DNA from: CBHTSZ01 sp966095765
GTDB lineage: Bacteria; Patescibacteriota; Saccharimonadia; Saccharimonadales; Saccharimonadaceae
Assembly: GCA_966095765.1 (NCBI GenBank)
Contig: CBHTSZ010000004.1
Span: forward strand, 82,991 to 146,990
Length of the DNA: 64,000 nucleotides
Direction: 5' to 3'
In this document: positions 34,671 through 42,377 of the stretch, in pieces
Layout of the letters: each line of letters opens with the position of its first letter
How positions within the stretch are numbered: position 1 is the first letter of the stretch
Made by a program: the position numbers and the translations under genes
Notes under the pieces: generated by a model
The model's input: only the letters and a program-made list of their open reading frames with translations
What the model was told of the DNA's origin: nothing
Database searches by the model: none

Positions 34671-35685
34671 GCTGAAGCGCCAGAAACCGGCTGAAGAAAA
34701 GCCGAGCCGTATCACTAACGAAACCGTTGCCGAACATCGCGAGCAGATTCTCGCCGGTGGGCGTAAGTTCAAATATCCGGTTCAGTATGCCAAGCACAGG
34801 CTTGTGCTCAACAGCGTCTTTATCGGCCTTGGGGCAATCGCGTTCTTGTTTATACTCTGCTGGTATCTCCTCTATCACGCTCAGTACAACTCAAAGTTCA
34901 TGTACCGCCTGACGCAGCTCGTACCAGTACCGGTTGCCAATGTTGACGGGGAAAATGTTCGCTACAGTGAATATCTCAAAAAGTATCGCAGCGATATTTT
35001 CTCACTCGTCCAACAGGAACAGATCAACCTCAAGAGTCCTGACGGCAAGCGCCAGTCAGAGTACTACAAGCGCCGCGAACTCGATAGCGCCGTCAAGGAA
35101 GCCTACGTCGCTAAGCTTGCTCGTGAAAGGAACATCGATGTGACCCGCACTGAAATCGACGACTTTATCATCCGTACCGTCAACAGTAAGTCGATCAGTC
35201 TCGAAGCCTACGAGAAGACCGTTCTGCGAAACTTCTATGACTGGTCGCTGGACGAGTACCGCGGCGTCGTGAAGGCTCGACTGCTTACGCAAAAGGTTAG
35301 CTTTGCGATCGACGGTGCCGCGAAGAAGCGCGCTGACTCTCTCGCTACACAAGCGGCTGCTCCCGGTGCTGATTTTGCCGCACTTGCGACCGCCAACTCC
35401 GATGACCTCGCGACCAAGGGGAACGGTGGCGATGCGGGAAGCTTACCGGTCGACAACCAGGACGTTAACGGACTTATCGCGGCCGCAAAGCGTTTGAGCC
35501 CAAACCAGGTAAGCCAGCCGATAAAGGGCAGTGACGGCTACTACATCATCAAGCTGATCGACAAGAACGACACGTCAGTTCATTACGCTCAGATCAAGGT
35601 GGGTCTTACTGAGCTCGATAAGCGCTTCGAAGCAGTCAAGAAGGCCGGCAAGATCAAAGAACATATCAAGGTTGAGAAGTTGTAA
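34651..35685 (+). CDS. Parvulin-type peptidyl-prolyl isomerase, membrane anchored (PrsA/SurA-like)
   Basis: The start at ATG 34651 (MKKLTAKLKRQ) has GAAGGA upstream; longer frames lack a site. A basic ~45-residue head precedes one membrane helix (~52-75). A SurA-like N-domain follows, and then a PPIC domain (~240-335, with LPVDNQDVNGLIAAAKRLSPNQVSQP and GYYIIKLI). It should help fold secreted proteins such as the surface proteins of this window. The terminator at 35701-35728 follows. Confidence 0.87.
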   Translation: MKKLTAKLKRQKPAEEKPSRITNETVAEHREQILAGGRKFKYPVQYAKHRLVLNSVFIGLGAIAFLFILCWYLLYHAQYNSKFMYRLTQLVPVPVANVDGENVRYSEYLKKYRSDIFSLVQQEQINLKSPDGKRQSEYYKRRELDSAVKEAYVAKLARERNIDVTRTEIDDFIIRTVNSKSISLEAYEKTVLRNFYDWSLDEYRGVVKARLLTQKVSFAIDGAAKKRADSLATQAAAPGADFAALATANSDDLATKGNGGDAGSLPVDNQDVNGLIAAAKRLSPNQVSQPIKGSDGYYIIKLIDKNDTSVHYAQIKVGLTELDKRFEAVKKAGKIKEHIKVEKL

Positions 35686-35700
35686 GCCTGGTACATACAA

Positions 35701-35728
35701 ATAAAACCGCCCGAGAGGGCGGTTTTAT
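35701..35728 (+). terminator. Terminator after the parvulin gene
   Basis: A 12-bp stem (35701-35712 with 35717-35728), GAGA loop and T-run. Confidence 0.92.
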
Positions 35729-35733
35729 GATGG

Positions 35734-35843
35734 ACCGGATATCGCTTCGCTCTAGAGAGACCGGATTTCGCTTCGCTCCTCCGCTCGAAAGGGGCACGTG
35801 CGAGCACGAGTTTCCTTTCTCGCTGCGCCGAACTTCCGGTCCG
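35734..35843. repeat. Short direct and inverted repeats beside tRNA-Asp
   Basis: A 19-bp unit beginning ACCGGAT and ending CGCTTCGCTC occurs at 35734-35752 and 35760-35778 (one difference, 26-bp period). Its start reappears inverted at about 35833-35841 (TTCCGGTCC). Inner GAAAGG/CCTTTC and CACGTGC-type pairs could make a cruciform. No gene is seen. Confidence 0.55.
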
Positions 35844-35876
35844 CATCACGTGAGCAAGCTCACTCTGTAGAAACAT

Positions 35877-35901
35877 AAAACCACCCGCGAAAGGGTGGTT
35901 T
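35877..35901 (-). terminator. Terminator downstream of tRNA-Asp
   Basis: AAACCACCC and GGGTGGTTT form a 9-bp stem; read on -, the T-run follows. Confidence 0.8.
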
Positions 35902-35912
35902 GATATTTCTAC

Positions 35913-35990
35913 TGGCGGGCCCGACCGGATTCGAACCGGCGATCTCCTCCGTGACAGGGAGGCGTGATAGGCCAACTTCACTACGAGCCC
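35913..35990 (-). tRNA. tRNA-Asp(GUC), CCA encoded
   Basis: Acceptor GGGCTCG pairs with CGGGCCC, D stem GTGA/TCAC, anticodon stem CCTCC/GGAGG with loop CTGTCAC (GTC), T arm GCCGG-TTCGAAT-CCGGT, discriminator G, then CCA. Confidence 0.95.
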
Positions 35991-36064
35991 AAGGCCGCCA
36001 ATGACCAAGCAATCTTAGCAAATTTTGCCCAGAGACGCAACAGGGAAGATGTGGCGATATTGTC

Positions 36065-36073
36065 TGGTATAAT
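36065..36073 (+). promoter_or_regulatory. Extended -10 promoter of tRNA-Thr
   Basis: TGG TATAAT ends 15 nt before the mature tRNA 5' end. Confidence 0.7.
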
Positions 36074-36088
36074 TGTGCAGGAATAAAT

Positions 36089-36164
36089 GCCACCTTAGCT
36101 CAGTCGGTAGAGCGACACATTCGTAACGTGTAGGTCAGCAGTTCGATCCTGCTAGGTGGCTCCA
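36089..36164 (+). tRNA. tRNA-Thr(CGU), CCA encoded
   Basis: Acceptor GCCACCT/AGGTGGC, anticodon stem ACACA/TGTGT region with loop TTCGTAA (CGT), T loop TTCGATC, discriminator T, then CCA in the DNA. Confidence 0.94.
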
Positions 36165-36210
36165 CGAAGTTTTGGATGCATTCCACGGGGATGGATACAA
36201 AACTTCGTGG
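36162..36210 (+). terminator. Perfect 13-bp hairpin starting at the tRNA-Thr CCA
   Basis: CCACGAAGTTTTG (36162-36174) pairs exactly with 36198-36210, with a nested CATTCC/GGGATG. As with tRNA-Arg, the hairpin shares the CCA end, so folding competes with exposure of the mature 3' end. Confidence 0.6.
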
Positions 36211-36235
36211 AGTGGCTCTCGGAGCCGCAACCCGT

Positions 36236-36241
36236 TATACT
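36236..36241 (+). promoter_or_regulatory. -10 box of the membrane protein/GT2 pair
   Basis: TATACT ends 12 nt before ATG 36254; leaderless. Confidence 0.55.
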
Positions 36242-36253
36242 AAGAAGCAATAT

Positions 36254-36619
36254 ATGAGAACAACCTTTCAAAGTTCTATAAAAGACCGCGCCTACCTGAC
36301 ACCTCTCATCGTTGGCGGCCTCCTCGTGGCTATTCTGCTCATTATGGGTGCGAGCCATATTCGCGTCTCGGAGCTGCAGGTTGCGGTACGTTATAGTTCG
36401 TTCGGTATTACGAACTTCTACCGTGAGCAGTGGTTCTACCAACTAACCTTTATGGCGTTTGGCATCGCTGTCTACGTTCTCCATACTCTCGTTGGCCTCA
36501 AGCTCTATCAGAAGAAGGGCCAGTCATTCGCGGTTGCTTTCCAGTGGCTAACCGTTGCGCTGCTCGTGATTACGATCGTGACGGTTGCGGCAATCTTTCA
36601 AGTGGCGGACTTCGTCTAA
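36254..36619 (+). CDS. Small membrane protein, 121 aa, coupled to a GT2 glycosyltransferase
   Basis: The start is ATG 36254 (MRTTFQSSIKD), 12 nt behind a -10 box; longer frames run into the tRNA hairpin. Three hydrophobic segments (~16-34, ~60-82, ~92-116) predict a three-pass protein. It overlaps the glycosyltransferase gene by 1 nt (TAATG) and may be its membrane partner. No family recognised. Confidence 0.75.
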   Translation: MRTTFQSSIKDRAYLTPLIVGGLLVAILLIMGASHIRVSELQVAVRYSSFGITNFYREQWFYQLTFMAFGIAVYVLHTLVGLKLYQKKGQSFAVAFQWLTVALLVITIVTVAAIFQVADFV

Positions 36620-38250
36620 TGACTGATCTGGAAATACCCCTCGGCAAGCGCACGCGGTTTTACCGTTTTTTTGAGATTCTCCCAGGAGCACTCAGCTACC
36701 TGACGATCCTGCTGCCGGTGCTGCTCAGCTTTATCAATCCCCTCTATGGTGCAATCTTTATTATCATTTTTATCATCATCTGGTTCGTTAAGACGATCGG
36801 CATGTCTTACCGCACGATACAGGGGTACAACACTCTGCAGCGTGCTCAAGCGCTTGACTGGAAATCGCGTCTCGCGGACCTTGAGGACCCAGCTAGTGCG
36901 CTAGCGACGAGACACTATAGCAGCTCTTGGCGTGCAGATATTCATGAACACAACCTTGAACAGCTCGCCAATACCGTACACGCCCGGAAGCCTTCCGAGA
37001 TCTATAACGCGGTCATCATCGCTACCTATAACGAATCTCGGGATGTACTTGAGCCAACTATCGAAGCAGTACTTGAGGGAGAATACGATCCGAAACGCAT
37101 CATTATGACCATTGCCTATGAAGGGCGAGGCCCCCAGAGTACCGAAGATGCGGTCAAGGCGCTCCAAGAGAAGTACAAGTCAAAGTTTGCGCAGTTTTAC
37201 ATCGTAAAGCACCCGGCAGATCTGCCAAACGAAGTAGTAGGCAAGGGTGGAAATATCACCTTCGCCGGCAAGTTCCTAGCAAGCCAACTCGCTCAGCTCA
37301 AGATCGATCCGGAAAATGTTCTCGTCACGACACTGGACAGCGACAACAGGCCACACAAAGCATACTTCTCATATGTAACCTATGAGTTCATCGTTCACCC
37401 CGATCCACGTCACGTCGCTTTCCAGCCGCTTGCACTGTTCCAGAACAACATCTGGGATGTGCCAGCACCGATGCGCGTCATCGCAACCGGTAACTCGTTC
37501 TGGAGCCTTCTCAACTCTCTTCGTCCGCACATGCTCCGTAACTTTGCGGCGCATTCCCAGAGTATGGCGGCACTTATCGACATGGATTTCTGGAGCGTTC
37601 GCAGTATCGTCGAGGATGGTCACCAGTTCTGGCGCAGCTATTTCCGCTACGATGGCCACTACCAGGTGGTACCGATCTATGTGCCGATCTACCAGGATGC
37701 GGTGCTCGCAGAAGGGTATCGAAAGACCCTCAAGGCGCAGTTCGTACAGCTTCGTCGCTGGGCATACGGCGCCTCGGACGTACCGTACGTTGCATCAAAG
37801 GTGTTTACAAAGGAACGTACCGTACCGTTTTGGGATGGTATCACCAAGTTTTTCCGTCTTCTCGAAGGGCATGTTTCTTGGGCGAGCGCTTCACTTATCC
37901 TGCTGTTTGGCGCCTGGGGCCCGCTGTTCATCAACCCAGAGTCTAACCGCAGCCTCGTAGCGCATGAACTGCCTGAGATCGCGAGCGGTCTGCAGCGTTT
38001 TGCGATGATCGGTCTGTTTATCACGGTGTTCCTCGCGTTTCGTATGTTGCCCCCACGCCCTGAGCGCTACAAGCGTCACCGTACGCTCGGCATGCTGCTC
38101 CAGTGGGTGCTGATGCCGATTACGAGTGTTATCTATGGCTCAGCTGCGGCACTCTATTCTCAGACCCGACTCATGCTCGGTAAATACCTCGACAAGTTCG
38201 ATGTGACGGAAAAGGCTGTCGTACAGGACGACGGTCAAGCCAAGTCTTAG
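36619..38250 (+). CDS. Processive family 2 glycosyltransferase (cellulose synthase-like)
   Basis: The 543-aa membrane enzyme has two N-terminal helices (~22-65), a cytoplasmic GT-A domain with ATYNE and the TTLDSDNRPH (DxD) motif, the QLRRWAYGA block matching the QxxRW acceptor-site motif, and C-terminal helices (~425-520). Such enzymes polymerise and export a polysaccharide or glycosylate lipid carriers. The start at ATG 36619 overlaps the preceding stop. The product cannot be deduced. No PilZ domain is visible. Confidence 0.87.
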   Translation: MTDLEIPLGKRTRFYRFFEILPGALSYLTILLPVLLSFINPLYGAIFIIIFIIIWFVKTIGMSYRTIQGYNTLQRAQALDWKSRLADLEDPASALATRHYSSSWRADIHEHNLEQLANTVHARKPSEIYNAVIIATYNESRDVLEPTIEAVLEGEYDPKRIIMTIAYEGRGPQSTEDAVKALQEKYKSKFAQFYIVKHPADLPNEVVGKGGNITFAGKFLASQLAQLKIDPENVLVTTLDSDNRPHKAYFSYVTYEFIVHPDPRHVAFQPLALFQNNIWDVPAPMRVIATGNSFWSLLNSLRPHMLRNFAAHSQSMAALIDMDFWSVRSIVEDGHQFWRSYFRYDGHYQVVPIYVPIYQDAVLAEGYRKTLKAQFVQLRRWAYGASDVPYVASKVFTKERTVPFWDGITKFFRLLEGHVSWASASLILLFGAWGPLFINPESNRSLVAHELPEIASGLQRFAMIGLFITVFLAFRMLPPRPERYKRHRTLGMLLQWVLMPITSVIYGSAAALYSQTRLMLGKYLDKFDVTEKAVVQDDGQAKS

Positions 38251-38717
38251 CCAGCACGTCTGGTAGTGCGGGGACGTCCTCTTTTTGGGCGCTGCGCAGT
38301 ATTTTTGATCAAGCCATGACGGGCTCCGTACTGCAGGGAGGCGGTCGCATCAAAAAATGACAGGGTGCTATAGGTTTCTTCGGCCAAGGCCTCCGCAGTA
38401 ACGATATCCGTTGCGGTAGCTTGGATAGCTTGGGCTACGGTCTGGGCGAGCCAGTAGCTTTCATCGGCGATAGAAGTTTCGCCCCGATGGGCGAGTGCCG
38501 GTACGATGCTGAGCATGAGACGAGGCAGGCTAAAGTCGGTCTTGCTGCCATCAGAGGCCTTCACGGCAAACTGGTATGTGTTGTCAGCGACAACCTCGGC
38601 GGTCGTAAATACCGTTCCACAGGCTTTGCATTCACGCCGGCGCCATACGCTCGGCGTCTTTTTGTGTGGTCGTGAGTTTATAACCTTTGTGTCGTTGCTA
38701 CATTTTATGCAAATCAT
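38247..38717 (-). CDS. nrdR: NrdR-type ribonucleotide reductase repressor
   Basis: Zn-ribbon plus ATP-cone regulator that represses ribonucleotide reductase genes when dATP is high. The 156 aa start with CIKC...CKAC (two CxxC pairs) and continue into an ATP-cone (~47-135). The typical RRRExCxxC region is here RRRECKACGTVFTT. The C-terminal tail is Arg/Pro-rich. A -10-like TATATA lies a few bases upstream, and an imperfect NrdR-box-like palindrome overlaps it. The end overlaps the GT2 gene by 4 nt. Confidence 0.85.
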   Translation of the reverse strand: MICIKCSNDTKVINSRPHKKTPSVWRRRECKACGTVFTTAEVVADNTYQFAVKASDGSKTDFSLPRLMLSIVPALAHRGETSIADESYWLAQTVAQAIQATATDIVTAEALAEETYSTLSFFDATASLQYGARHGLIKNTAQRPKRGRPRTTRRAG

Positions 38718-38781
38718 GTCTATATATTGTCATAACGCTATTAAAAACGCTAGTGGATAAGTAGGAAAAACTGTGGGGAAA

Positions 38782-38818
38782 CTAAAAACCACAGACCTAC
38801 GGTGAAGCAGATCTGTGG
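38782..38818 (-). terminator. Terminator of the 44-aa gene
   Basis: CCACAGA/TCTGTGG (38789-38795 with 38812-38818); on - the stem is followed by TTTTT. Confidence 0.8.
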
Positions 38819-38857
38819 CAGATAGAGGGCAGTTTACTGTAGTGAAAACCAGTTGGC

Positions 38858-38992
38858 TTACTTGCCGGAAGCGTGTGAGCGCTTGACGCGACCCTCAGGC
38901 TTCTTGACTGGAACGAGCTCGAAATACAGTTGGAACCGGTCGAGCTCTGGTGATTCATGACTCTGGCGAGTCACTTTGGATGTAGTATCCAT
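38858..38992 (-). CDS. Small basic protein, 44 aa
   Basis: The frame begins MDTTSKVTRQ, has a hydrophobic middle (FQLYFELVPV) and a basic tail ending KRSHASGK. It is supported by context more than by homology: a consensus -35 and good -10 lie right upstream with a 7-nt gap to ATG, and a hairpin terminator lies 40 nt past the stop. No family is recognised. A ribosome- or nucleoid-associated role is possible from the charge, but this is a guess. Confidence 0.65.
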   Translation of the reverse strand: MDTTSKVTRQSHESPELDRFQLYFELVPVKKPEGRVKRSHASGK

Positions 38993-38999
38993 AAGCTTT

Positions 39000-39028
39000 A
39001 TACTAGCACATAAGCGCTTTACTGTCAA
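39000..39028 (-). promoter_or_regulatory. Consensus -35 promoter of the 44-aa gene
   Basis: On -, TTGACA (39023-39028), 17-bp spacer, TAGTAT (39000-39005). The start codon is 7 nt beyond. Confidence 0.75.
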
Positions 39029-39059
39029 TAGCGCCTATGCTTACGATATATATCACCAG

Positions 39060-39144
39060 GTGCATAAGCACGATGGGAAAATGCTGAGACCGCAGGTGGA
39101 AAAGTCTGGGCAGGGTGGGGAAAGTCGAGGTTCATATCCTCGAC
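39060..39144. other. Unassigned GC-rich spacer with a T-arm-like hairpin
   Basis: The stretch holds a GTGC/GCAC mini-hairpin (39060-39071) and a perfect GTCGAGG/CCTCGAC stem (39124-39144) with a 7-nt TTCATAT loop followed by CA. It resembles a tRNA T arm but no acceptor or anticodon arm fits. No gene is seen. Confidence 0.35.
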
Positions 39145-39183
39145 CATATAAAAAACCGATCCTGGGGACCGGTGTTTTATATG
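39145..39183 (-). terminator. Terminator downstream of tRNA-Val
   Basis: An 18-bp imperfect stem (39145-39162 with 39166-39183) with two mismatches and T-rich ends on both strands. Confidence 0.8.
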
Positions 39184-39258
39184 GTGGGCGATAGAGGATT
39201 CGAACCTCTCACCTCCACAACGTCAATGTGGCGCTCTAGCCAAATGAGCTAATCGCCC
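39182..39258 (-). tRNA. tRNA-Val(GAC), CCA encoded
   Basis: Acceptor GGGCGAT/ATCGCCC, D loop with TTGG, anticodon stem CCACA/TGTGG with loop TTGACGT (GAC), T arm AGAGG-TTCGAAT-CCTCT, discriminator A and CCA. Confidence 0.94.
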
Positions 39259-39311
39259 ATAAATGGACAGATATGAGCATACCAAAAACAGGGGCGGAAG
39301 GCAACTCTATC

Positions 39312-39320
39312 TGCTACAAT
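39312..39320 (+). promoter_or_regulatory. Extended -10 promoter of thrS
   Basis: TGC TACAAT ends 9 nt before ATG 39330. This decides the start: an upstream in-frame ATG at 39273 would precede the transcript. Confidence 0.7.
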
Positions 39321-39329
39321 GAGCTGTAT

Positions 39330-41171
39330 ATGAGCGAAGAACAACTATTTGCCATGCGTCACAGCTTGGCGCACATCACCGCACAGGCAGTCCAGCACCT
39401 ATGGCCAGAGGCTAAGTTTGGCGTCGGTCCCGTCGTAGAAAACGGCTTTTACTATGATATTGACCTCGGCGACACGAAAGTCTCTGAGGGCGACTTCAAA
39501 CGCATCGAAAAAGAGATGCGCACGATCATCAACAAAGACTACCCGTTTGAAAAGAGCGAACGTTCACTCGAGGAAGCGCTCGCCTGGGCTCGTGAGACAA
39601 AGCAGCCATACAAAGAGGAGCTCCTTAATGACCTCGGGCGCGAGGGTACGACGGTGGCGGGTGATCTCGATGCTGAGACGCTCGGTATTGCTGGGGATGG
39701 TGAGAGTGCGGTTGAGACGGTATCGTTTTACACCGATGGTGACTTTACTGACCTCTGTCGTGGTCCACACTCTGAAAGTACCGGCAAAGTTGGCGCATTT
39801 AAACTGATGCGCGTCGCTGGTGCGTATTGGCGCGGCAACGAAAAGAACCCACAGATGCAGCGCCTCTACGGTGTCGCGTTTGCGACCCAGGAAGAGCTTG
39901 ATGGCTACCTCCAGATGCTCGAAGAGGCGAAAAAGCGTGATCACCGCAAGCTCGGCCAAGAGCTGGACCTCTTTACGACTTCGCCGCTTGTAGGAGCAGG
40001 TTTGCCGCTCTTTACGCCCCGGGGAACCGTACTTCGCGAACAACTCATCAAGTTCACTAACGAAGTTCGTGAAGATCGAGGTTTTGAAAAAGTCTGGATC
40101 CCGCACATCACCAAGCAGGAGCTCTACGAGGCCTCTGGACACTGGGCTAAGTTTGGTGACGAGCTGTTTCTCGTTCGCAGCCAGGAGACGAGCGATAACT
40201 TCGTCATGAAGCCGATGAACTGCCCGCACCATACGCAGATCTATGCCAGCAAGCCGCGAAGCTACCGTGACCTGCCGGTTAAATACCTCGAGACGACGAC
40301 CGTTTACCGTGACGAGAAGACGGGTGAGCTTGGCGGACTGAGCCGAGTCCGTTCTATTACACAGGACGATAGTCATGCGTTTTGTCGCCCTGATCAGATC
40401 AATGAGATGATTGATCAGCTGCTTGGTGCTGCCAGGGAAGTCTACACTAGTGTTGATATGACTCTGAAGGTACGACTTAGTTACCGTGATGAGAGTGATG
40501 CGTATCTCGGTGAAAAGAACCTCTGGGAATCTGCCCAGGCGCAGCTCAAGGAAGCCGTATTGAAGAACGGCCTCGAGTACTTCGAGAAAGCTGGTGAGGC
40601 TGCGTTCTACGGACCAAAGATCGACTTTATGGCCACTGATGCCATTGGCCGCGAACACCAAGTGGCAACGGTCCAGCTCGATTTCGTGATGCCTGAGCGA
40701 TTTGGCCTCGAGTACATTGATAACGACGGGCAAAAGCGGGCTCCTGTGATGATCCACTGTGCGCTGCTTGGCTCCGTTGAACGTTTCCTGAGCGTATACA
40801 TCGAACACACTGCTGGACGATTCCCGCTTTGGCTTGCTCCTGAGCAACTCCGTATTATTCAGGTAAATGACAGCGATGAAGTCGTCCGCTTTGTTGACGG
40901 ACTGCGCGCAAAAGCCCGCGAGCACGGTATCCGCATTCAAGTTGATGACAGCAATGAGTCGGTCGGTAAAAAGATCAGGGCAGCAGCAACCCTCAAGATA
41001 CCGTATAGCCTCGTGATCGGTGAAAAGGAAGTCGCCGAGGGCCGCCTGACGCCTCGTATCCGTGAAGACTTTGCTGTTCAAGGGCGTGAGGAAGCGTCGT
41101 ATGGTGTCGATCAGTTCTTTGCGAGCCTCGCGCACGAAGCTAAGGCCCGAGCTAGCAAATCGTCGCTCTAA
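39330..41171 (+). CDS. thrS: Threonyl-tRNA synthetase lacking the TGS domain
   Basis: Charges tRNA-Thr and edits mischarged Ser. The 613-aa protein starts almost directly in the editing domain (MRHSLAHITAQAV at ~9-21, later DLCRGPH), so the ~60-residue N-terminal TGS domain of bacterial ThrRS is absent. The class II core follows (motif 2 region TTVYRDEKTGELGGLSRVRSITQDD; zinc Cys in MNCPHH; motif 3 ending in ERF), then the anticodon-binding domain. Leaderless start at 39330 with no Shine-Dalgarno. Confidence 0.95.
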   Translation: MSEEQLFAMRHSLAHITAQAVQHLWPEAKFGVGPVVENGFYYDIDLGDTKVSEGDFKRIEKEMRTIINKDYPFEKSERSLEEALAWARETKQPYKEELLNDLGREGTTVAGDLDAETLGIAGDGESAVETVSFYTDGDFTDLCRGPHSESTGKVGAFKLMRVAGAYWRGNEKNPQMQRLYGVAFATQEELDGYLQMLEEAKKRDHRKLGQELDLFTTSPLVGAGLPLFTPRGTVLREQLIKFTNEVREDRGFEKVWIPHITKQELYEASGHWAKFGDELFLVRSQETSDNFVMKPMNCPHHTQIYASKPRSYRDLPVKYLETTTVYRDEKTGELGGLSRVRSITQDDSHAFCRPDQINEMIDQLLGAAREVYTSVDMTLKVRLSYRDESDAYLGEKNLWESAQAQLKEAVLKNGLEYFEKAGEAAFYGPKIDFMATDAIGREHQVATVQLDFVMPERFGLEYIDNDGQKRAPVMIHCALLGSVERFLSVYIEHTAGRFPLWLAPEQLRIIQVNDSDEVVRFVDGLRAKAREHGIRIQVDDSNESVGKKIRAAATLKIPYSLVIGEKEVAEGRLTPRIREDFAVQGREEASYGVDQFFASLAHEAKARASKSSL

Positions 41172-41184
41172 CTTCTCTCATACT

Positions 41185-41499
41185 ATGCAAAGTACCAGCA
41201 CAGATAGTTTCCGTGATCATGTCTACGAAATCGTTGCTCAGATTCCAGAAGGACGTCTCATGACCTATGGTGACATCGCTGCCTATGCTGGTCATCCGTA
41301 CGCCGCCCGTCAAGTCGGCGGGCTGGCCCATTTTGGACCGACGGATTTGCCGTGGCACCGGGTAGTAAATCGTCTTGGTGACTGCGCAGCCGGCTACTAT
41401 GGCGGCAAAGAGGGTCACCAGGCAGCGCTTGAAAGCGAAGGCTTTATAGTTGTTGATTACCGTGTGGTTGATTTTGAGGAGCGACGATGGCGCCCCTGA
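41185..41499 (+). CDS. atl: Alkyltransferase-like protein (ATL), Cys-less MGMT homologue
   Basis: The 104-aa protein has the MGMT DNA-binding fold (PEGRLMTYGDIAAYAGHPYAARQVGG), but the acceptor motif PCHRV reads PWHRVVN. The Trp in place of Cys marks the ATL family, which binds O6-alkylguanine without repairing it and flags it for nucleotide excision repair. It lies 13 nt after thrS and overlaps miaA by 13 nt. Confidence 0.88.
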   Translation: MQSTSTDSFRDHVYEIVAQIPEGRLMTYGDIAAYAGHPYAARQVGGLAHFGPTDLPWHRVVNRLGDCAAGYYGGKEGHQAALESEGFIVVDYRVVDFEERRWRP

Positions 41500-42335
41500 T
41501 TGTCATTACTGGACCAACCGCGAGCGGCAAGACGGGGCTAGCACTCGACCTTGCAGAGCGCTATGGCGGCGAGATTATCTGTGCTGATTCGCGCACTATC
41601 TATAAAGGTATGGATATCGGAACCGCAAAACCGACAGCTGAGGAGCAGGCTCGGGTCCCACACCACTTGCTGGATGTGATTGAACCGGGCGAGGCCTTTA
41701 CGGTTAAGGACTTTCAAATGCGTGCAAATGATGCGATCAAAGCTATCAGGAGTCGAGGTAAAATTCCGTTCCTCGTGGGAGGTACTGGGCTGTATATTGA
41801 TGCTGTCGTGCTTGAGTATGAATGGCCAGAACAGGCGAGCGAGCGCGAGCAGTACGAATCGCTCTCAAACGAGCAACTTATAATGATGCTGAAAAAGCAA
41901 CAGATAGCGCTACCGGTTAATGCCGCTAACCATCGTCATCTCGTCAGTGCACTTGTGCGGGCTGGTACGGTAGGAAAGTCTCTCTCATCACCTCGAGAAA
42001 ACGTCAATGTTGTTGCAATAGCAACGGATAAGAAAGTGCTTGAAAGCCGTATCCGGGATCGGGCAGGTGCCATGTTTAAAGAAGGCGTGATCGATGAGAC
42101 GGAGCGTCTCGCTCGTCGCTACGGCTGGGATAGTGAAGCGATGACCAGTAATATTTATCCGATCATCCGACGGGTTATCGACGGGGAGATTACAAGGGAG
42201 CAGGCGATTGACCTGTTCGTGATCAAAGACCGTCAGCTCGCGAAACGACAGGTGACATGGCTGAAGCGCCATGACTTTGTCCGGTGGCTGCCACTTGAGG
42301 ATGCTGGGCCGTATATCGAGACAATCCTCGGGTAA
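41487..42335 (+). CDS. miaA: tRNA dimethylallyltransferase
   Basis: Adds a dimethylallyl group to A37 of tRNAs reading UNN codons. The 282 aa show the P-loop GPTASGKTGLALDLA, the substrate motif ADSRTIYKGMDIGTAKP and VGGTGLYIDAV. It is slightly shorter than the usual 300-310 aa. Start overlaps the ATL gene. Confidence 0.95.
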   Translation: MAPLIVITGPTASGKTGLALDLAERYGGEIICADSRTIYKGMDIGTAKPTAEEQARVPHHLLDVIEPGEAFTVKDFQMRANDAIKAIRSRGKIPFLVGGTGLYIDAVVLEYEWPEQASEREQYESLSNEQLIMMLKKQQIALPVNAANHRHLVSALVRAGTVGKSLSSPRENVNVVAIATDKKVLESRIRDRAGAMFKEGVIDETERLARRYGWDSEAMTSNIYPIIRRVIDGEITREQAIDLFVIKDRQLAKRQVTWLKRHDFVRWLPLEDAGPYIETILG

Positions 42336-42377
42336 GTGTGCTAGTATAGTACTCGATATCAGAGAGGGAAAACGACA

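Noticed and set aside
38718..38745. NrdR box in front of nrdR
   Set aside because: ACAATATATAGACA is two bases short of the usual 16-bp box, so I did not call it.
39060..39170. SRP RNA or tRNA remnant beside tRNA-Val
   Set aside because: The GGAAGG-type apical loop of SRP RNA is missing and only a T-arm-like hairpin fits a tRNA.
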